Shown piece after piece: positions 24,437 through 33,548 of a stretch of 53,277 nucleotides of DNA; position 1 is the stretch's first letter, and each line of letters opens with the position of its first letter. This stretch comes from a virus. Below the pieces are notes generated by a model. It did no database searches, had not been told where the DNA came from, and worked only from the letters and a program-made list of their open reading frames with translations. The DNA lies in the IMG/VR virus record IMGVR_UViG_3300031975_001497, positions 1 to 53,277 of that record; one strand, written 5' to 3'. The position numbers and the translations under genes are program-made.

Positions 24437-25162
24437 ATGAAAAATGTATATATTTATAATGTAGTCAAAGATAATAAAAGATATGACAATGAATTGTTAT
24501 TAAATTATTTTAGAGCTCAAGTTGATAATAGTTTAAGATTTGGTTGGAAAAAAGAAGATATAATCATTGGTACAAATTTTAATTTTGAACATAACGGTGT
24601 AAAGAATATCAAACTTAAAAACATATGCACTACGAATATTTTTAATAACAAGTGGTATGGTATGTTAGAGTTGATGATGAATGGACATATAGAAGATGAT
24701 TTTTGGTTTCACGACCAAGATTCTTGGCAAGTAAGTGAGATTGAATTTCCTGAATTTGATGGTGAGATTGGTGGATGTACTTATGTATACACATCAGAAT
24801 GGAATACGTGTTCAATGTTTTTAAAACAATCTTCAGTAAATATAGTAGAGTATATAGTAGAGTTTATGAAATTAAATGATAATACAAATTTTTATAGTGA
24901 TGAGAATTACATGGCGTTATTAAGAAATAATAGTCCAATAAAAGACTATCTAACTACTTTGAATAACAAATTCAACGTAGGGTTAACACATATGGAAAAA
25001 CGATATAACGCGGCTGAAAAACCTGTATGTGCATTAGGTTTTCAACCACACGTTCAAAGTTCGTGGGATGTTTTTATTGAAGGTAAAAATGATTTAGATT
25101 TAAAATTAATCGACAATGAAATGATAGAATTATTTAAAACATATAATTTAGTACCGGAGTAA
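24437..25162 (+). CDS. Probable glycosyltransferase (GT-A-like), family unassigned
   Basis: 241 residues. The layout resembles GT-A proteins: an N-terminal YIYNVVKDNKRYDNELLLNY strand-helix, GWKKEDIIIGTNF, a metal-site-like FWFHDQDSW (about residue 95) and a NTCSMFLKQS segment. The HDQD could act as a DxD motif. The final third (EKPVCALGFQPHVQSSW) has no special motif. It is inferred as a transferase from this pattern and its place between a GT2 gene and a GT-B-like gene. Weak ribosome-binding site. Confidence 0.5.
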   Translation: MKNVYIYNVVKDNKRYDNELLLNYFRAQVDNSLRFGWKKEDIIIGTNFNFEHNGVKNIKLKNICTTNIFNNKWYGMLELMMNGHIEDDFWFHDQDSWQVSEIEFPEFDGEIGGCTYVYTSEWNTCSMFLKQSSVNIVEYIVEFMKLNDNTNFYSDENYMALLRNNSPIKDYLTTLNNKFNVGLTHMEKRYNAAEKPVCALGFQPHVQSSWDVFIEGKNDLDLKLIDNEMIELFKTYNLVPE

Positions 25163-25164
25163 TA

Positions 25165-26166
25165 ATGGAAAAAGTTGTAATATTTGGACCGTGGTGTGGT
25201 GAGTTTAGTTATGAACTAAGTTGGTGGAATCCAGGTATCAGAAAAATAAGAAACGAAGAGTTTAAAGATTATAAATCAGTGCATATTGGTTTCAAAGGTA
25301 GACGTGCTATGTATAAAGATTTCATTGATGAATATGTTTCATATCCAAAAGAACTTGAACAGACATTAAAATATCCAGCAGCTGGTGGTCAACATATAAT
25401 AGATGTAGGTGAAGTTATTCCAGATGAATTAAAAGATTTTACATATCAAGTAGCAGATAGATATCAACAAGAAGGACACGAGGTATCTTTATATTGGTGT
25501 GATGCAAATGCATATGCAGGTGGTAAACACATACACGATGAAAAACCATTTGGTGAATATGTTAATTATGAAATCAATACAGAAATGTACGATAGTATTA
25601 AAAAAGAAATTCAAGAATATTTCTCAGATGATAGAGATACAATAGCATTGATGGCAAGAATTAGAGATAGAAATAGAGGACCTAGTACAGGTGGTTGTTA
25701 TTTAAATTGGAATCCTGATAGTTGGGAAATATTTTTAGATAAAGTTATAAATGAATTAAATACAAATATAGTTGTGATTAATTTATCAACAAGTGGTGCT
25801 GCAGGTGGTGCTATGAGTTTTGAGGGTACAAAGTTATATGAAGATAATAAAAATCGTATAATGACAATTAATTTTGATGATGATGAAGATTCATTAGATA
25901 AACAATTAGCTTTATTGAAAGCCACAAAATGTAGTATTTATGGAGCGAGTGGTTCAGCAGTATTACCATTCTTTGTAAAGACACCTACGTTTACACAACA
26001 AACAGTTGAAGAAGGTTTTAGATTGAGATATCAATGGGAAAAAGACTTAACAGATAATTTGAAAAACATAATGATAATTGATAAATATAAAAGTGGTGAG
26101 GATTTATACGAATCACCACCAAATGAATTATTTGAACAATTTAAAGAATTTTATGAGAATATATAA
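25165..26166 (+). CDS. Probable glycosyltransferase (GT-B-like)
   Basis: 333 residues starting VVIFGPWCGEFSYELSWWNP. The G-P-W-x-GEF-YEL opening is one I associate with a group of phage and bacterial putative GT-B transferases. A second domain has IALMARIRDRNRGPSTG, NIVVINLSTSG and LLKATKCSIYGASGSAVLPF. The last resembles the donor-domain end in GT9/fucosyltransferase-like enzymes, where a GxxSG loop sits by the sugar nucleotide. Cytoplasmic, no membrane span. GGAG lies before ATG, and the stop overlaps the next start. Confidence 0.6.
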   Translation: MEKVVIFGPWCGEFSYELSWWNPGIRKIRNEEFKDYKSVHIGFKGRRAMYKDFIDEYVSYPKELEQTLKYPAAGGQHIIDVGEVIPDELKDFTYQVADRYQQEGHEVSLYWCDANAYAGGKHIHDEKPFGEYVNYEINTEMYDSIKKEIQEYFSDDRDTIALMARIRDRNRGPSTGGCYLNWNPDSWEIFLDKVINELNTNIVVINLSTSGAAGGAMSFEGTKLYEDNKNRIMTINFDDDEDSLDKQLALLKATKCSIYGASGSAVLPFFVKTPTFTQQTVEEGFRLRYQWEKDLTDNLKNIMIIDKYKSGEDLYESPPNELFEQFKEFYENI

Positions 26167-26387
26167 TGACAGGTCTTAAATCAAGCGTAGCACAAAAAGG
26201 TAGATATGTTACTCAGATTATACATTTTGTAGGTGGTCATTGTAAAACAATACACGGTATAGATACAGAGACTATCGAACAAGGTCAATTTACTAAGTTC
26301 ACAACAAAAGATGGTATTATGGTATTAATACACGACCCAAACGTTTTAATGGTTGAAGTTTTCGAGGAGGATGATAATGAAAATTAG
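26166..26387 (+). CDS. Conserved small phage protein, 73 residues
   Basis: Starts in a TAATG overlap. The YVTQIIHFVGGHCKTIHGID, IEQGQFTKFTTKDG and VLIHDPNVLMVEVF segments form a compact beta-rich protein that I have the impression of seeing in many T4-like phages next to glycan genes. The His/Cys-containing GGHCKTIHG could bind a metal. Function unknown. Its end overlaps the aminotransferase start by 11 nt. Confidence 0.5.
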   Translation: MTGLKSSVAQKGRYVTQIIHFVGGHCKTIHGIDTETIEQGQFTKFTTKDGIMVLIHDPNVLMVEVFEEDDNEN

Positions 26388-27483
26388 AGAAAGTATGTTA
26401 CCAGTTTTAGGTCCAAAAGGTGGTGAAGAAGAAGTACAAGCAATCAGAGAAGTTATTGAAAGTGGTTGGTGGGGTAAAGGCCCTAAAGTAGCTCAGTTCG
26501 AAGAAGAGTTTGCTAAAATGGTTGGTCATAAATATGCAGTGGCAGTCACTAGTAATTCACACGGTCAAGACCTAGTTATGAAAGCTATGGGTTTCAAGGG
26601 TATTGATGTAATTAACCCAGCTATATCATTTATAGCAACAGCTATGGTGCCTCTTTGGAATGACTGTACATCTAACATAGTTGATGTGAAAAGAGATTCG
26701 TTATGTATAGACCCTGATGATGTTGAACGGTATAAGAAATCAAATAGTGAAGTCTTAATTTCAGTTGATGAAGCAGGTGTCATCGCAGATTATGAAAATC
26801 TAAGAAAAAAGTTTGGTGGTTTTATATTACAAGATTGTGCTCATAGTTGTTGGACACCAGGTGCTGGTCTTGATGGTGATGCTGCAGTGTGGTCATTTCA
26901 AGCAGTAAAGACAATGCCAGCTGGTGATGGTGGTATGATAACCACGAATGATAAACAATTAGCTGATAAATGTAGAGAGATGACTTGGTTCGGTGTATCT
27001 TCTACTTGGAGTAGAGCTCAAGGTCAAAGTGGTAAACCAGGTTATGCTTGGGATTATGAAGTAGATTTATTAGGTTATAAATATTATATGATTGATATTA
27101 TAGCAGCTATATGTTTAGAACAAATGAAGAAACTACCAGAACATTTAGAATTTAGAAGACACGTACAATCACGATATAATGCTGAATTAAATTCAATGAT
27201 TGAAAGACCACCACATTCTGAGACTGTTCAATATTACGTAAGTAGAGTACCAGCTGAACATAGAGATTCTATGATTGATTATCTAGCAGATAAAAAAATA
27301 CATACTTCAGTTCATTTCAAACCATTGTATAAATACGGTCCATTAAAACAAGATAGAGAATATCCAGTTTGTGAATCAGAATGGGTAAAATTATTAACAC
27401 TACCTTGTCATAATAGAATGACAGAAGAAGATATTGATTACGTGATTTACTGGGTAAACAAATACGTTGAAGACAATATATAA
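26377..27483 (+). CDS. DegT/DnrJ/EryC1-type sugar aminotransferase
   Basis: A PLP enzyme that converts a keto-sugar nucleotide to an amino sugar. GWWGKGPKVAQFEEEFAK is the family N-terminus and ILQDCAHS holds the PLP-binding Asp. SFQAVKTMPAGDGGMI holds the Schiff-base lysine (K178 from the start used), and LLGYKYYMIDIIAAI is also conserved. I chose ATG 26377 because GAGGAGG (26364-26370) fits it; the frame opens further upstream at 26353. About 368 residues, full length. One of two such genes in the region (see 43149). The substrate may be a 4-keto-6-deoxy sugar made by the Gmd-type enzyme. Confidence 0.9.
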   Translation: MKIRESMLPVLGPKGGEEEVQAIREVIESGWWGKGPKVAQFEEEFAKMVGHKYAVAVTSNSHGQDLVMKAMGFKGIDVINPAISFIATAMVPLWNDCTSNIVDVKRDSLCIDPDDVERYKKSNSEVLISVDEAGVIADYENLRKKFGGFILQDCAHSCWTPGAGLDGDAAVWSFQAVKTMPAGDGGMITTNDKQLADKCREMTWFGVSSTWSRAQGQSGKPGYAWDYEVDLLGYKYYMIDIIAAICLEQMKKLPEHLEFRRHVQSRYNAELNSMIERPPHSETVQYYVSRVPAEHRDSMIDYLADKKIHTSVHFKPLYKYGPLKQDREYPVCESEWVKLLTLPCHNRMTEEDIDYVIYWVNKYVEDNI

Positions 27484-28312
27484 TATAGAAAATACTATCA
27501 ATCTTGATACAAACCCTTGCTTTAATAGTGAGAATACGTATCCAGACTTTCAAGAAGATTTGAGTAAATTCAAAACTCATTTGTGTACTTCAGTCAGGCA
27601 TGGTGAGTCAGAAACATTTTACAAATTTGGTGACGGTGATTATTATTTTTTAACAAAACAAGAAGTCGGTAGTGCTAAACCAGGTAATAGAGCAATAAGT
27701 GTTTCATATGATGATATAAATCATTCAGAGTTTACTGAAGGTGCTACAAAGAATGACTATTATACTTGTGAGATATACCCAGAAAACAGAGAGATGTTTA
27801 AGGAAGTTATAGGTAAACAGATTGATTATCCAGCTGAATATGGTTATGGTCTTGTAGCAAACAAATGGTTCTTTAAACAATTTTCAGGTAGAATTGGATT
27901 GATTGGAGCTAGTGAGAAATTAAATCTAATACAAGAACTTATGAGTTATGATGAGTACAAAGAATATCTTGGGTTAGATAATTTTACTGATTATATTCAT
28001 TACCCACAAAAATATGCATGTGATGATATAAATTTAGTTGAAGAGTTTGTTGGAGCTCAATTAAAAGAATCACAATCAAATATATTTTTAGTTGGTATAG
28101 GTCATTCAAAAAGTGGTATATTGCATAAGTTAAAGAAATATAAAGATGCAGTGTATATGGATGTCGGAGCCGGTATAGATAATATAGCTGGTTGTATAAA
28201 CATACGTAGACCATACGCTGGTGATTGGACAAACTATAGAATCAAAGATTATGATTACTCACGAATAGATTACTTGAGATATAGTGGTGAAGGTAAAGAA
28301 GTTATTCTATGA
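27467..28312 (+). CDS. Probable GT-D-fold glycosyltransferase
   Basis: A 281-residue protein with TFYKFGDGDYYFL near residue 52, resembling the FxRxGDGE signature of GT-D (DUF1792) glycosyltransferases, where the acidic pair binds UDP-sugar and metal. The later NIFLVGIGHSKSGILHKL and DAVYMDVGAGIDNIAGCI match the Rossmann half in which a GP-A-L strand precedes an (A/M)-DxGH-type loop. The start is uncertain: TTG 27467 lies within the aminotransferase end and has a poor ribosome-binding site. The stop overlaps the next start (ATGA). Confidence 0.6.
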   Translation: MKTIYNIENTINLDTNPCFNSENTYPDFQEDLSKFKTHLCTSVRHGESETFYKFGDGDYYFLTKQEVGSAKPGNRAISVSYDDINHSEFTEGATKNDYYTCEIYPENREMFKEVIGKQIDYPAEYGYGLVANKWFFKQFSGRIGLIGASEKLNLIQELMSYDEYKEYLGLDNFTDYIHYPQKYACDDINLVEEFVGAQLKESQSNIFLVGIGHSKSGILHKLKKYKDAVYMDVGAGIDNIAGCINIRRPYAGDWTNYRIKDYDYSRIDYLRYSGEGKEVIL

Positions 28313-28674
28313 TTAATAATAATTCAAAACAAGAGGCAATAAATATTTTGTATAGTAAAGTTAGTCAGTATGAAAAAACTGAATTTGATATAGCTCATAG
28401 ATACGGTGATTTACCAAATAAAATATTAGATACTTTTAAAGGTTTAGATTATACTGTTAATGCCGACTCTACTTGTTATGATAGAGTAAGTGATACACCT
28501 CAGTTTAAATACTGGTATCTTGAGATAAAGTTCATAGATGATAAAGGTCAAGATAACAAAATAAAAGGTTTTATATTAGCAACTGGTAATGGTGAACCAA
28601 TCAAGACAGGTAAAGATGTTGTACAGATTTCAGAAAATTTTAAGACGTATTCATTAAAGGTGATTTTAGTATGA
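28309..28674 (+). CDS. Unknown 121-residue protein
   Basis: Starts in an ATGA overlap. A helical N-terminus (KQEAINILYSKVSQYEK) is followed by beta-rich segments (FKYWYLEIKFIDDKGQDNKIKGF and a KTYSLKVILV end). No recognised motif. Small beta proteins inserted among glycan genes may be modulators or cupin-like enzymes, but the cupin His/Glu set is not visible. Ends in an ATGA overlap with the next gene. Confidence 0.45.
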   Translation: MINNNSKQEAINILYSKVSQYEKTEFDIAHRYGDLPNKILDTFKGLDYTVNADSTCYDRVSDTPQFKYWYLEIKFIDDKGQDNKIKGFILATGNGEPIKTGKDVVQISENFKTYSLKVILV

Positions 28675-29390
28675 GAATATTCATTTCCACTTCAAATAAA
28701 TATATTCATTTAATGAGACCATTTCAGTATTTATTTAACAAGTTTTGGGATGACTTGCAACCAGTTACAATACTAGGTTATGAAGAACCTACATTCGATT
28801 TATATGATAATTTTGATTTTATATCATTAGGTAAACAAACAACAGTTCAGGATTGGTGTAGTGATTTGAAAAGTTTTTTCGAAACAATTGACGATAAATA
28901 TTTTATACACGCAGTAGAAGACCAATTTATAATTAGACCAGTGAGACTAGATGTGTTATCTGTATTATATGATTTTATGAATGAAGATGTTGGTAGAATT
29001 GCTCTTGAGACTGCAGCTCAAACGAAACCACATACAGTAATACAATCATTACTCGAACCAGACCCACCTAATAGAGAAACACCTGTTATAGAGTTAGACC
29101 AAGAGGCTGACTATAGATTATCAGTTGTGTATTCTATATGGAACAAAGAGTATATGTTGAAGTATTTAGAACCAAATATGAACCCGTGGGAGTTTGAATT
29201 ACAAGGTAGTGAAAAAGCAAAGAACGATGGGTATAAAATTTTAGGAACTAAATATAATCACCCTATTTATTGTAGTCATACAGTAAGACGAGGTGACTTT
29301 AATAATTTAGATTTCACAATATATGATGGTTACAATATGTCAATAGATGATAGTACTTTACAAGAACTAAAAACTTTAGAGTTAATTTAA
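28671..29390 (+). CDS. Possible glycosyltransferase (GT-A-like), family unassigned
   Basis: 239 residues beginning MRIFISTSNKYIHLMRPFQY. The middle segment DKYFIHAVEDQFIIRPVRLDVL resembles the strand-acidic-loop of GT-A transferases where an E/DD pair holds the metal. Later NPWEFELQGSEKAK resembles the WE-x-E catalytic-side region of some LPS/capsule transferases. Evidence is pattern only. Both ends overlap neighbours (ATGA and TAATG), so it belongs to the same transcript. Confidence 0.5.
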   Translation: MRIFISTSNKYIHLMRPFQYLFNKFWDDLQPVTILGYEEPTFDLYDNFDFISLGKQTTVQDWCSDLKSFFETIDDKYFIHAVEDQFIIRPVRLDVLSVLYDFMNEDVGRIALETAAQTKPHTVIQSLLEPDPPNRETPVIELDQEADYRLSVVYSIWNKEYMLKYLEPNMNPWEFELQGSEKAKNDGYKILGTKYNHPIYCSHTVRRGDFNNLDFTIYDGYNMSIDDSTLQELKTLELI

Positions 29391-30991
29391 TGGATATTAT
29401 TATAGCAGGGTGTAGTATATCAGCTGACACAACAGCTTTAGATGTATCACATAGGTTAAATTCAAAAAATAAAAGTTATCATTCATACCCACATTTTATG
29501 AATAAACTTTTTGGTGAAACTTCAGGCACTCACCAAGAACTCAATAGTGTTAGTATTCATAATATATCAAGAGATGCTGCAGATAACGGTACAATTGCAA
29601 GAAATTTAATGCAGATAACTACTGAACTACTCGAAAAAGGTAAAAAACCTGAAGATATGTATGCTATTGTACAATGGAGTGGAATAGACAGACATAGTCT
29701 TTTTATAAATAAAAATTATGTATCAGTAAATAAATTTTATGATACACAATATAATGGTTGGAGTTTAAGTTCACTTGAACAAGATAAACCTCATTGGAAA
29801 GAATATTTTAGTAGTCATACAGATGAAAAGGCTTTAGATAATACACTAAAAAATGTTAAAAAAACTCAAGAGTTTTTAAATAAAAATGATATAAAACATA
29901 AAATGATATGTGGTTGGCAAATATTTGAAAACGACTTAAACTTAGAAAAACATATAGATATTTCTAATTTTTGGTTTCATTCTAATGAAGATGTTAAATA
30001 CGGTGGTATAATTGAATGGGCAAAGGATAATTTAGAAGAAAAATTTCATACACGAGGTAATGCATCTGCAGCTGGTTATGGTGATTATGATAGAGAAGAT
30101 AAACACCCATCTAATCAAGCTCAACATAGTTTTTTTAATAATGTTATTTTTAATATTATAGGTAAATATATTTTAAAAGATGAATATATAGTTACAACAG
30201 GTTGTAGTTTTACTAACTTTAAAACTACTTGGTCTGATTATCTTGAAGAACAGTTTAAAGATACACCCACAACAGTTTTAAACGTAGGACATAAAGGTAG
30301 TTCAAATGATATTATTCTCAGAGGTTTAATCACATCAGTTGATAATTTATTACGTGAAGGTAAAAAGATTCGTAAAGTAATTATTCAATTAACAACGATG
30401 GAAAGAAAATATATGATTAATCAAGGACAATTTGAAATGTCACCACCAGCACAAAACTTTTTGAAATCATCTTGGTCATCTTGGTTAATGCCAATGAACG
30501 AAGGTTTTAAAAATTCTCACGAGTTTTGGAAAACTTACTGGGAAAATATTCATTCAGATGAGTTACACTTTTTTGAATTACTTGAAAAAATATTCATGGT
30601 TCAATCGTATTTAAAATCTAAAAATATAGATTATACTATGTTTTGTGGTTGGGATTTATTTACTGATAGTACGAATAAAAATATATTTTCAAAAGAAGAA
30701 AAATACGAAAATATAAATAATGAATTATTAAAAGATAAATTTAGTTATTGTAATACAGAAACTCATAACTCGGTGTTTGGTATCAACCATTATTGGGATA
30801 TGATAGATTGGGATAATTGGTGGTTTTTCAACAATGAAAAGATAAAATTTGGTGGTTTGACTGAATGGTCACAATATAATTTAGAAAAAGATAAATGGTA
30901 TCAAGATGATTTACATCCATCATTTGATGCACATAAAAAATTTAAGGATGTAGTTATTTTAGATTTATTATACGGAGGAAATAATGATTAA
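29390..30991 (+). CDS. Tandem SGNH-like protein, internally duplicated
   Basis: 533 residues made of two similar halves. The first begins IIIAGCSISADTTA and ends near DREDKHPSNQAQHSF. The second begins TTGCSFTNFKTTWSDYL (about residue 268) and ends DDLHPSFDAHKKF. Internal duplication is visible directly: KMICGWQIFEND against TMFCGWDLFTDS, and KYGGIIEWAKDNLEEK against KFGGLTEWSQYNLEK. GCSxS plus a late D-x-HPS-x-AH block is the SGNH/GDSL layout (Ser in block I, His in block V), suggesting an O-acyl esterase or acyltransferase on sugars. The first half's DKHP block is less complete, so one half may be non-catalytic. Overlaps the carbamoyltransferase by 8 nt. Confidence 0.7.
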   Translation: MDIIIAGCSISADTTALDVSHRLNSKNKSYHSYPHFMNKLFGETSGTHQELNSVSIHNISRDAADNGTIARNLMQITTELLEKGKKPEDMYAIVQWSGIDRHSLFINKNYVSVNKFYDTQYNGWSLSSLEQDKPHWKEYFSSHTDEKALDNTLKNVKKTQEFLNKNDIKHKMICGWQIFENDLNLEKHIDISNFWFHSNEDVKYGGIIEWAKDNLEEKFHTRGNASAAGYGDYDREDKHPSNQAQHSFFNNVIFNIIGKYILKDEYIVTTGCSFTNFKTTWSDYLEEQFKDTPTTVLNVGHKGSSNDIILRGLITSVDNLLREGKKIRKVIIQLTTMERKYMINQGQFEMSPPAQNFLKSSWSSWLMPMNEGFKNSHEFWKTYWENIHSDELHFFELLEKIFMVQSYLKSKNIDYTMFCGWDLFTDSTNKNIFSKEEKYENINNELLKDKFSYCNTETHNSVFGINHYWDMIDWDNWWFFNNEKIKFGGLTEWSQYNLEKDKWYQDDLHPSFDAHKKFKDVVILDLLYGGNND

Positions 30992-32621
30992 AAAAGAAAA
31001 CAAAATTATAGGATTTCATTCTGGACACGATTGTTCATATTCTGTAATGGATAAAGGTATACCAGTTATACATAATGAACTTGAAAGATTCACTCGTAAA
31101 AAAGAACATCTAGGTGATGCTTTAGATTTCATAACTCAGACGTACGATGACTGGAAAAATGTAAAATATTTTACTCACGTTGTGGATAACTGGAAAGGTG
31201 GTCATACAGTTAGATATCCAGATACAGCAAAAATGTTAGATAAACACATTGAAGATGTTGATGGTGAATTTTGGTATTTTGGTCATCACCAATCACATGC
31301 AGCAAATGCTTTTTTTTCAAGTAACTTCGATGAAGCATTAATTGTAACAATCGATGCAGGTGGTTGGGACTTTGTAGAAGAGTGTGAAGGTAAACAACAG
31401 TATGATAAAGATGAAGTTATGGCTACAGGTTGGACAGTTTCTATCGGTAATGGTAATAATATAAAAAGATTAGAAATTAAAGATATATATGATTTCAACA
31501 TTGGTGGTGGTTGGAATAAAATGTTAGAACACGTATTTGATTTATCAACTGGTTATCCTTATGGTAATCAAGCTGGTACAATTATGGCAATGGCTTGTAT
31601 GGGTGATTATAAAAAATATGGTGATTTTTTCAAAGACCGTATACATTTACCACAAGTTATCGACCCTAGAAAAATCAAAGATGTGGTCAAAAAAGGTGGT
31701 GAAGAAGCTCAGTTCGATGTATCGGCAGCAATACAATGGTCTTCTGAGTATCAAATCATTAGAAGACTAGAATATTACGTACACAAGTATAAACCTAAAA
31801 ACTTGTGTTTAGCAGGTGGTGTATCTTTGAACTCTGTGCTTGTTGGTAGATTATATGAATTTTTTGAAGGTATAGTTGAAAACATATACATACCACCTGT
31901 ACCATATGACGCTGGTCTACCAATTGGAGCAAGTCAAATACTTTGGCATGGTGAAAACTTTATGAATCAACCAAGAATTAACTGGAAAGATAATAGTCCG
32001 ACTTATTTAGGGTTTACATATCACGAAGATACCATACAAGAAGCTATTAATAATAATAAAGATAAAGTTACAGCTGAAATTGTTGACGATGAGACTGTTG
32101 TTGATTTATTAACAAAAGATGATAACGTTATATCAGTATATGGTGGTGGTTCAGAATCAGGTCGTAGAGCTTTAGGTAACAGAAGTATTCTTGCTGACCC
32201 TCGAAGTAAAAATATGAAAGATATTATAAATGAAAAAGTAAAACATAGACAATGGTTTAGACCATTTGCTCCATCAATCATTAGAGAAGATGTAAATGAG
32301 TGGTTTGAAAGAGACATAGATAGTCCTTATATGACTACAGTAATTAAATTTCATAAAGACGCTAGAGAAAAAGTACCAGCAGTAGTTCATTTTGATGGTT
32401 CAGCTAGATTACAAACCGTTACAGAAAGTGATAACAAATGGTATTATAACTTCATTAAAAAGTTCAAAGAAAAAACAGGTGTACCAATTGTACTGAACAC
32501 AAGTTTTAATGATAGAGAACCTATTGTTGAAACACCAGAACACGCAATAAATTGTTTTTTACGAACAGATATAGACTATTTATATTTTAATGAACCAAAG
32601 ATACTACTTAAAAAAGTATAG
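30984..32621 (+). CDS. Carbamoyltransferase (NodU/CmcH/TobZ family)
   Basis: Transfers a carbamoyl group from carbamoyl phosphate (via carbamoyl-AMP) to a sugar hydroxyl. The N-terminal Kae1-like domain starts IIGFHSGHDCSYSVM and has GHHQSHAANAFFSS (about residue 95) with metal-binding His, then TIDAGGWDF and LAGGVSLNSVLVG. The C-terminal YrdC-like-linked domain has GRRALGNRSILADPR (about 393-407), RPFAPSII and the LNTSFNDREPIV end. Full length at 545 residues. GGAGG lies before ATG inside the previous stop. In NodU and related pathways this is a late decoration of a glycan or antibiotic. Confidence 0.92.
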   Translation: MIKKENKIIGFHSGHDCSYSVMDKGIPVIHNELERFTRKKEHLGDALDFITQTYDDWKNVKYFTHVVDNWKGGHTVRYPDTAKMLDKHIEDVDGEFWYFGHHQSHAANAFFSSNFDEALIVTIDAGGWDFVEECEGKQQYDKDEVMATGWTVSIGNGNNIKRLEIKDIYDFNIGGGWNKMLEHVFDLSTGYPYGNQAGTIMAMACMGDYKKYGDFFKDRIHLPQVIDPRKIKDVVKKGGEEAQFDVSAAIQWSSEYQIIRRLEYYVHKYKPKNLCLAGGVSLNSVLVGRLYEFFEGIVENIYIPPVPYDAGLPIGASQILWHGENFMNQPRINWKDNSPTYLGFTYHEDTIQEAINNNKDKVTAEIVDDETVVDLLTKDDNVISVYGGGSESGRRALGNRSILADPRSKNMKDIINEKVKHRQWFRPFAPSIIREDVNEWFERDIDSPYMTTVIKFHKDAREKVPAVVHFDGSARLQTVTESDNKWYYNFIKKFKEKTGVPIVLNTSFNDREPIVETPEHAINCFLRTDIDYLYFNEPKILLKKV

Positions 32622-32629
32622 GAGAAGTA

Positions 32630-32809
32630 ATGTTAAAAAATTGGGTATACTATATGAGAAAAGGTATTCAATCGATGTTCAAGAGTAAAAAACAAAAAAA
32701 ACTTGAAACAAAAATGAAACAAATAAGACAAAAAGACCCATTTGTCTACTGGTCAGATGAAGAATGGGACCGAGATAAAATAGACTTACCTAAAATTAAA
32801 AAGAAATAA
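32630..32809 (+). CDS. Small basic protein, 59 residues
   Basis: ATG 32630 with GGAG at 32621-32624, 8 nt after the carbamoyltransferase stop. It encodes MLKNWVYYMRKGIQSMFKSK, a run of Lys/Gln, and RQKDPFVYWSDEEWDRDKID with a basic end. The N-terminal part could form an amphipathic helix; the WSDEEWD segment is acidic and aromatic. The good ribosome-binding site and tight spacing support expression. No family recognised. Confidence 0.5.
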   Translation: MLKNWVYYMRKGIQSMFKSKKQKKLETKMKQIRQKDPFVYWSDEEWDRDKIDLPKIKKK

Positions 32810-32810
32810 T

Positions 32811-33548
32811 ATGCAATTTACTTTCGGTATAACAACAACAAAAGAACCACAACGAATGTCTCGAAATACTAATAACCATATTAGAGAGATGATTGAAGCT
32901 ATCAGAGAAAATAAAATACCCGATGATAGTTATGAAATTATTATCGTTGGTGGTGACGATGAATATCAAAATGATAACGATGTTACACATTTTGAGTTTG
33001 ATGACATAAACCCTAGACCAGGTTGGTTTACACGAAAAAAGAATATGATTACAGAGAATGCTAAATTTAATAATATAGTTTTTTCACACGATTATATAAG
33101 ACTTGACAAAGATTGGTACAACGGGTTTCTGAAGTTTGGTGATGATTGGGATATTTGTATGTGTATTCATAAAGCAATAGAAGGTCATAGATTTAGAGAT
33201 TGGTTAGCATGGGATGACCCAGATTTATGTTATAATGTTGATGGATTTGACCATAGAATCGCATTAGTCCCGTATGATTATACAAAAACCCAATACATGC
33301 AAATCTCTGGATTTTGGTGGGTTGCAAAGAAAACTGTAATGCAACAAGACCCATTAGATGAAAAATTAGCTTGGGGTGATGCAGAAGATGTTGAGTGGTC
33401 AATGAGAGTAAGAGACAAGTACAACTATGTTATGAATACCAATTCAGTCGTAGAAGTTTTGAGACGAAATAAAAGACTATCATCTTATTATGTCGAAGGT
33501 AATGATAAGTATTACAATACTAATTGGTTAGATGAATGGAAACTGTAA
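32811..33548 (+). CDS. Glycosyltransferase, GT2-like
   Basis: 245 residues. FTFGITTTKEPQRMSRN is the first strand, YEIIIVGGDDEYQNDNDV the second, GWFTRKKNMITENAKFNNIV the helix before the metal site, and FSHDYIRLDKDWY the DxD-like region. SGFWWVAKK and LAWGDAEDVEWSMRVRDKY match the ED-x-E-W catalytic-base region typical of GT2 chain-adding enzymes. No membrane segment. It starts 1 nt after the previous ORF and overlaps the next by 13 nt. Confidence 0.75.
   Translation: MQFTFGITTTKEPQRMSRNTNNHIREMIEAIRENKIPDDSYEIIIVGGDDEYQNDNDVTHFEFDDINPRPGWFTRKKNMITENAKFNNIVFSHDYIRLDKDWYNGFLKFGDDWDICMCIHKAIEGHRFRDWLAWDDPDLCYNVDGFDHRIALVPYDYTKTQYMQISGFWWVAKKTVMQQDPLDEKLAWGDAEDVEWSMRVRDKYNYVMNTNSVVEVLRRNKRLSSYYVEGNDKYYNTNWLDEWKL

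Noticed and set aside
31537-31770. Plus-strand 77-codon frame within the carbamoyltransferase gene
   Set aside because: Out of frame inside a full-length conserved enzyme, low-complexity translation, no ribosome-binding site.
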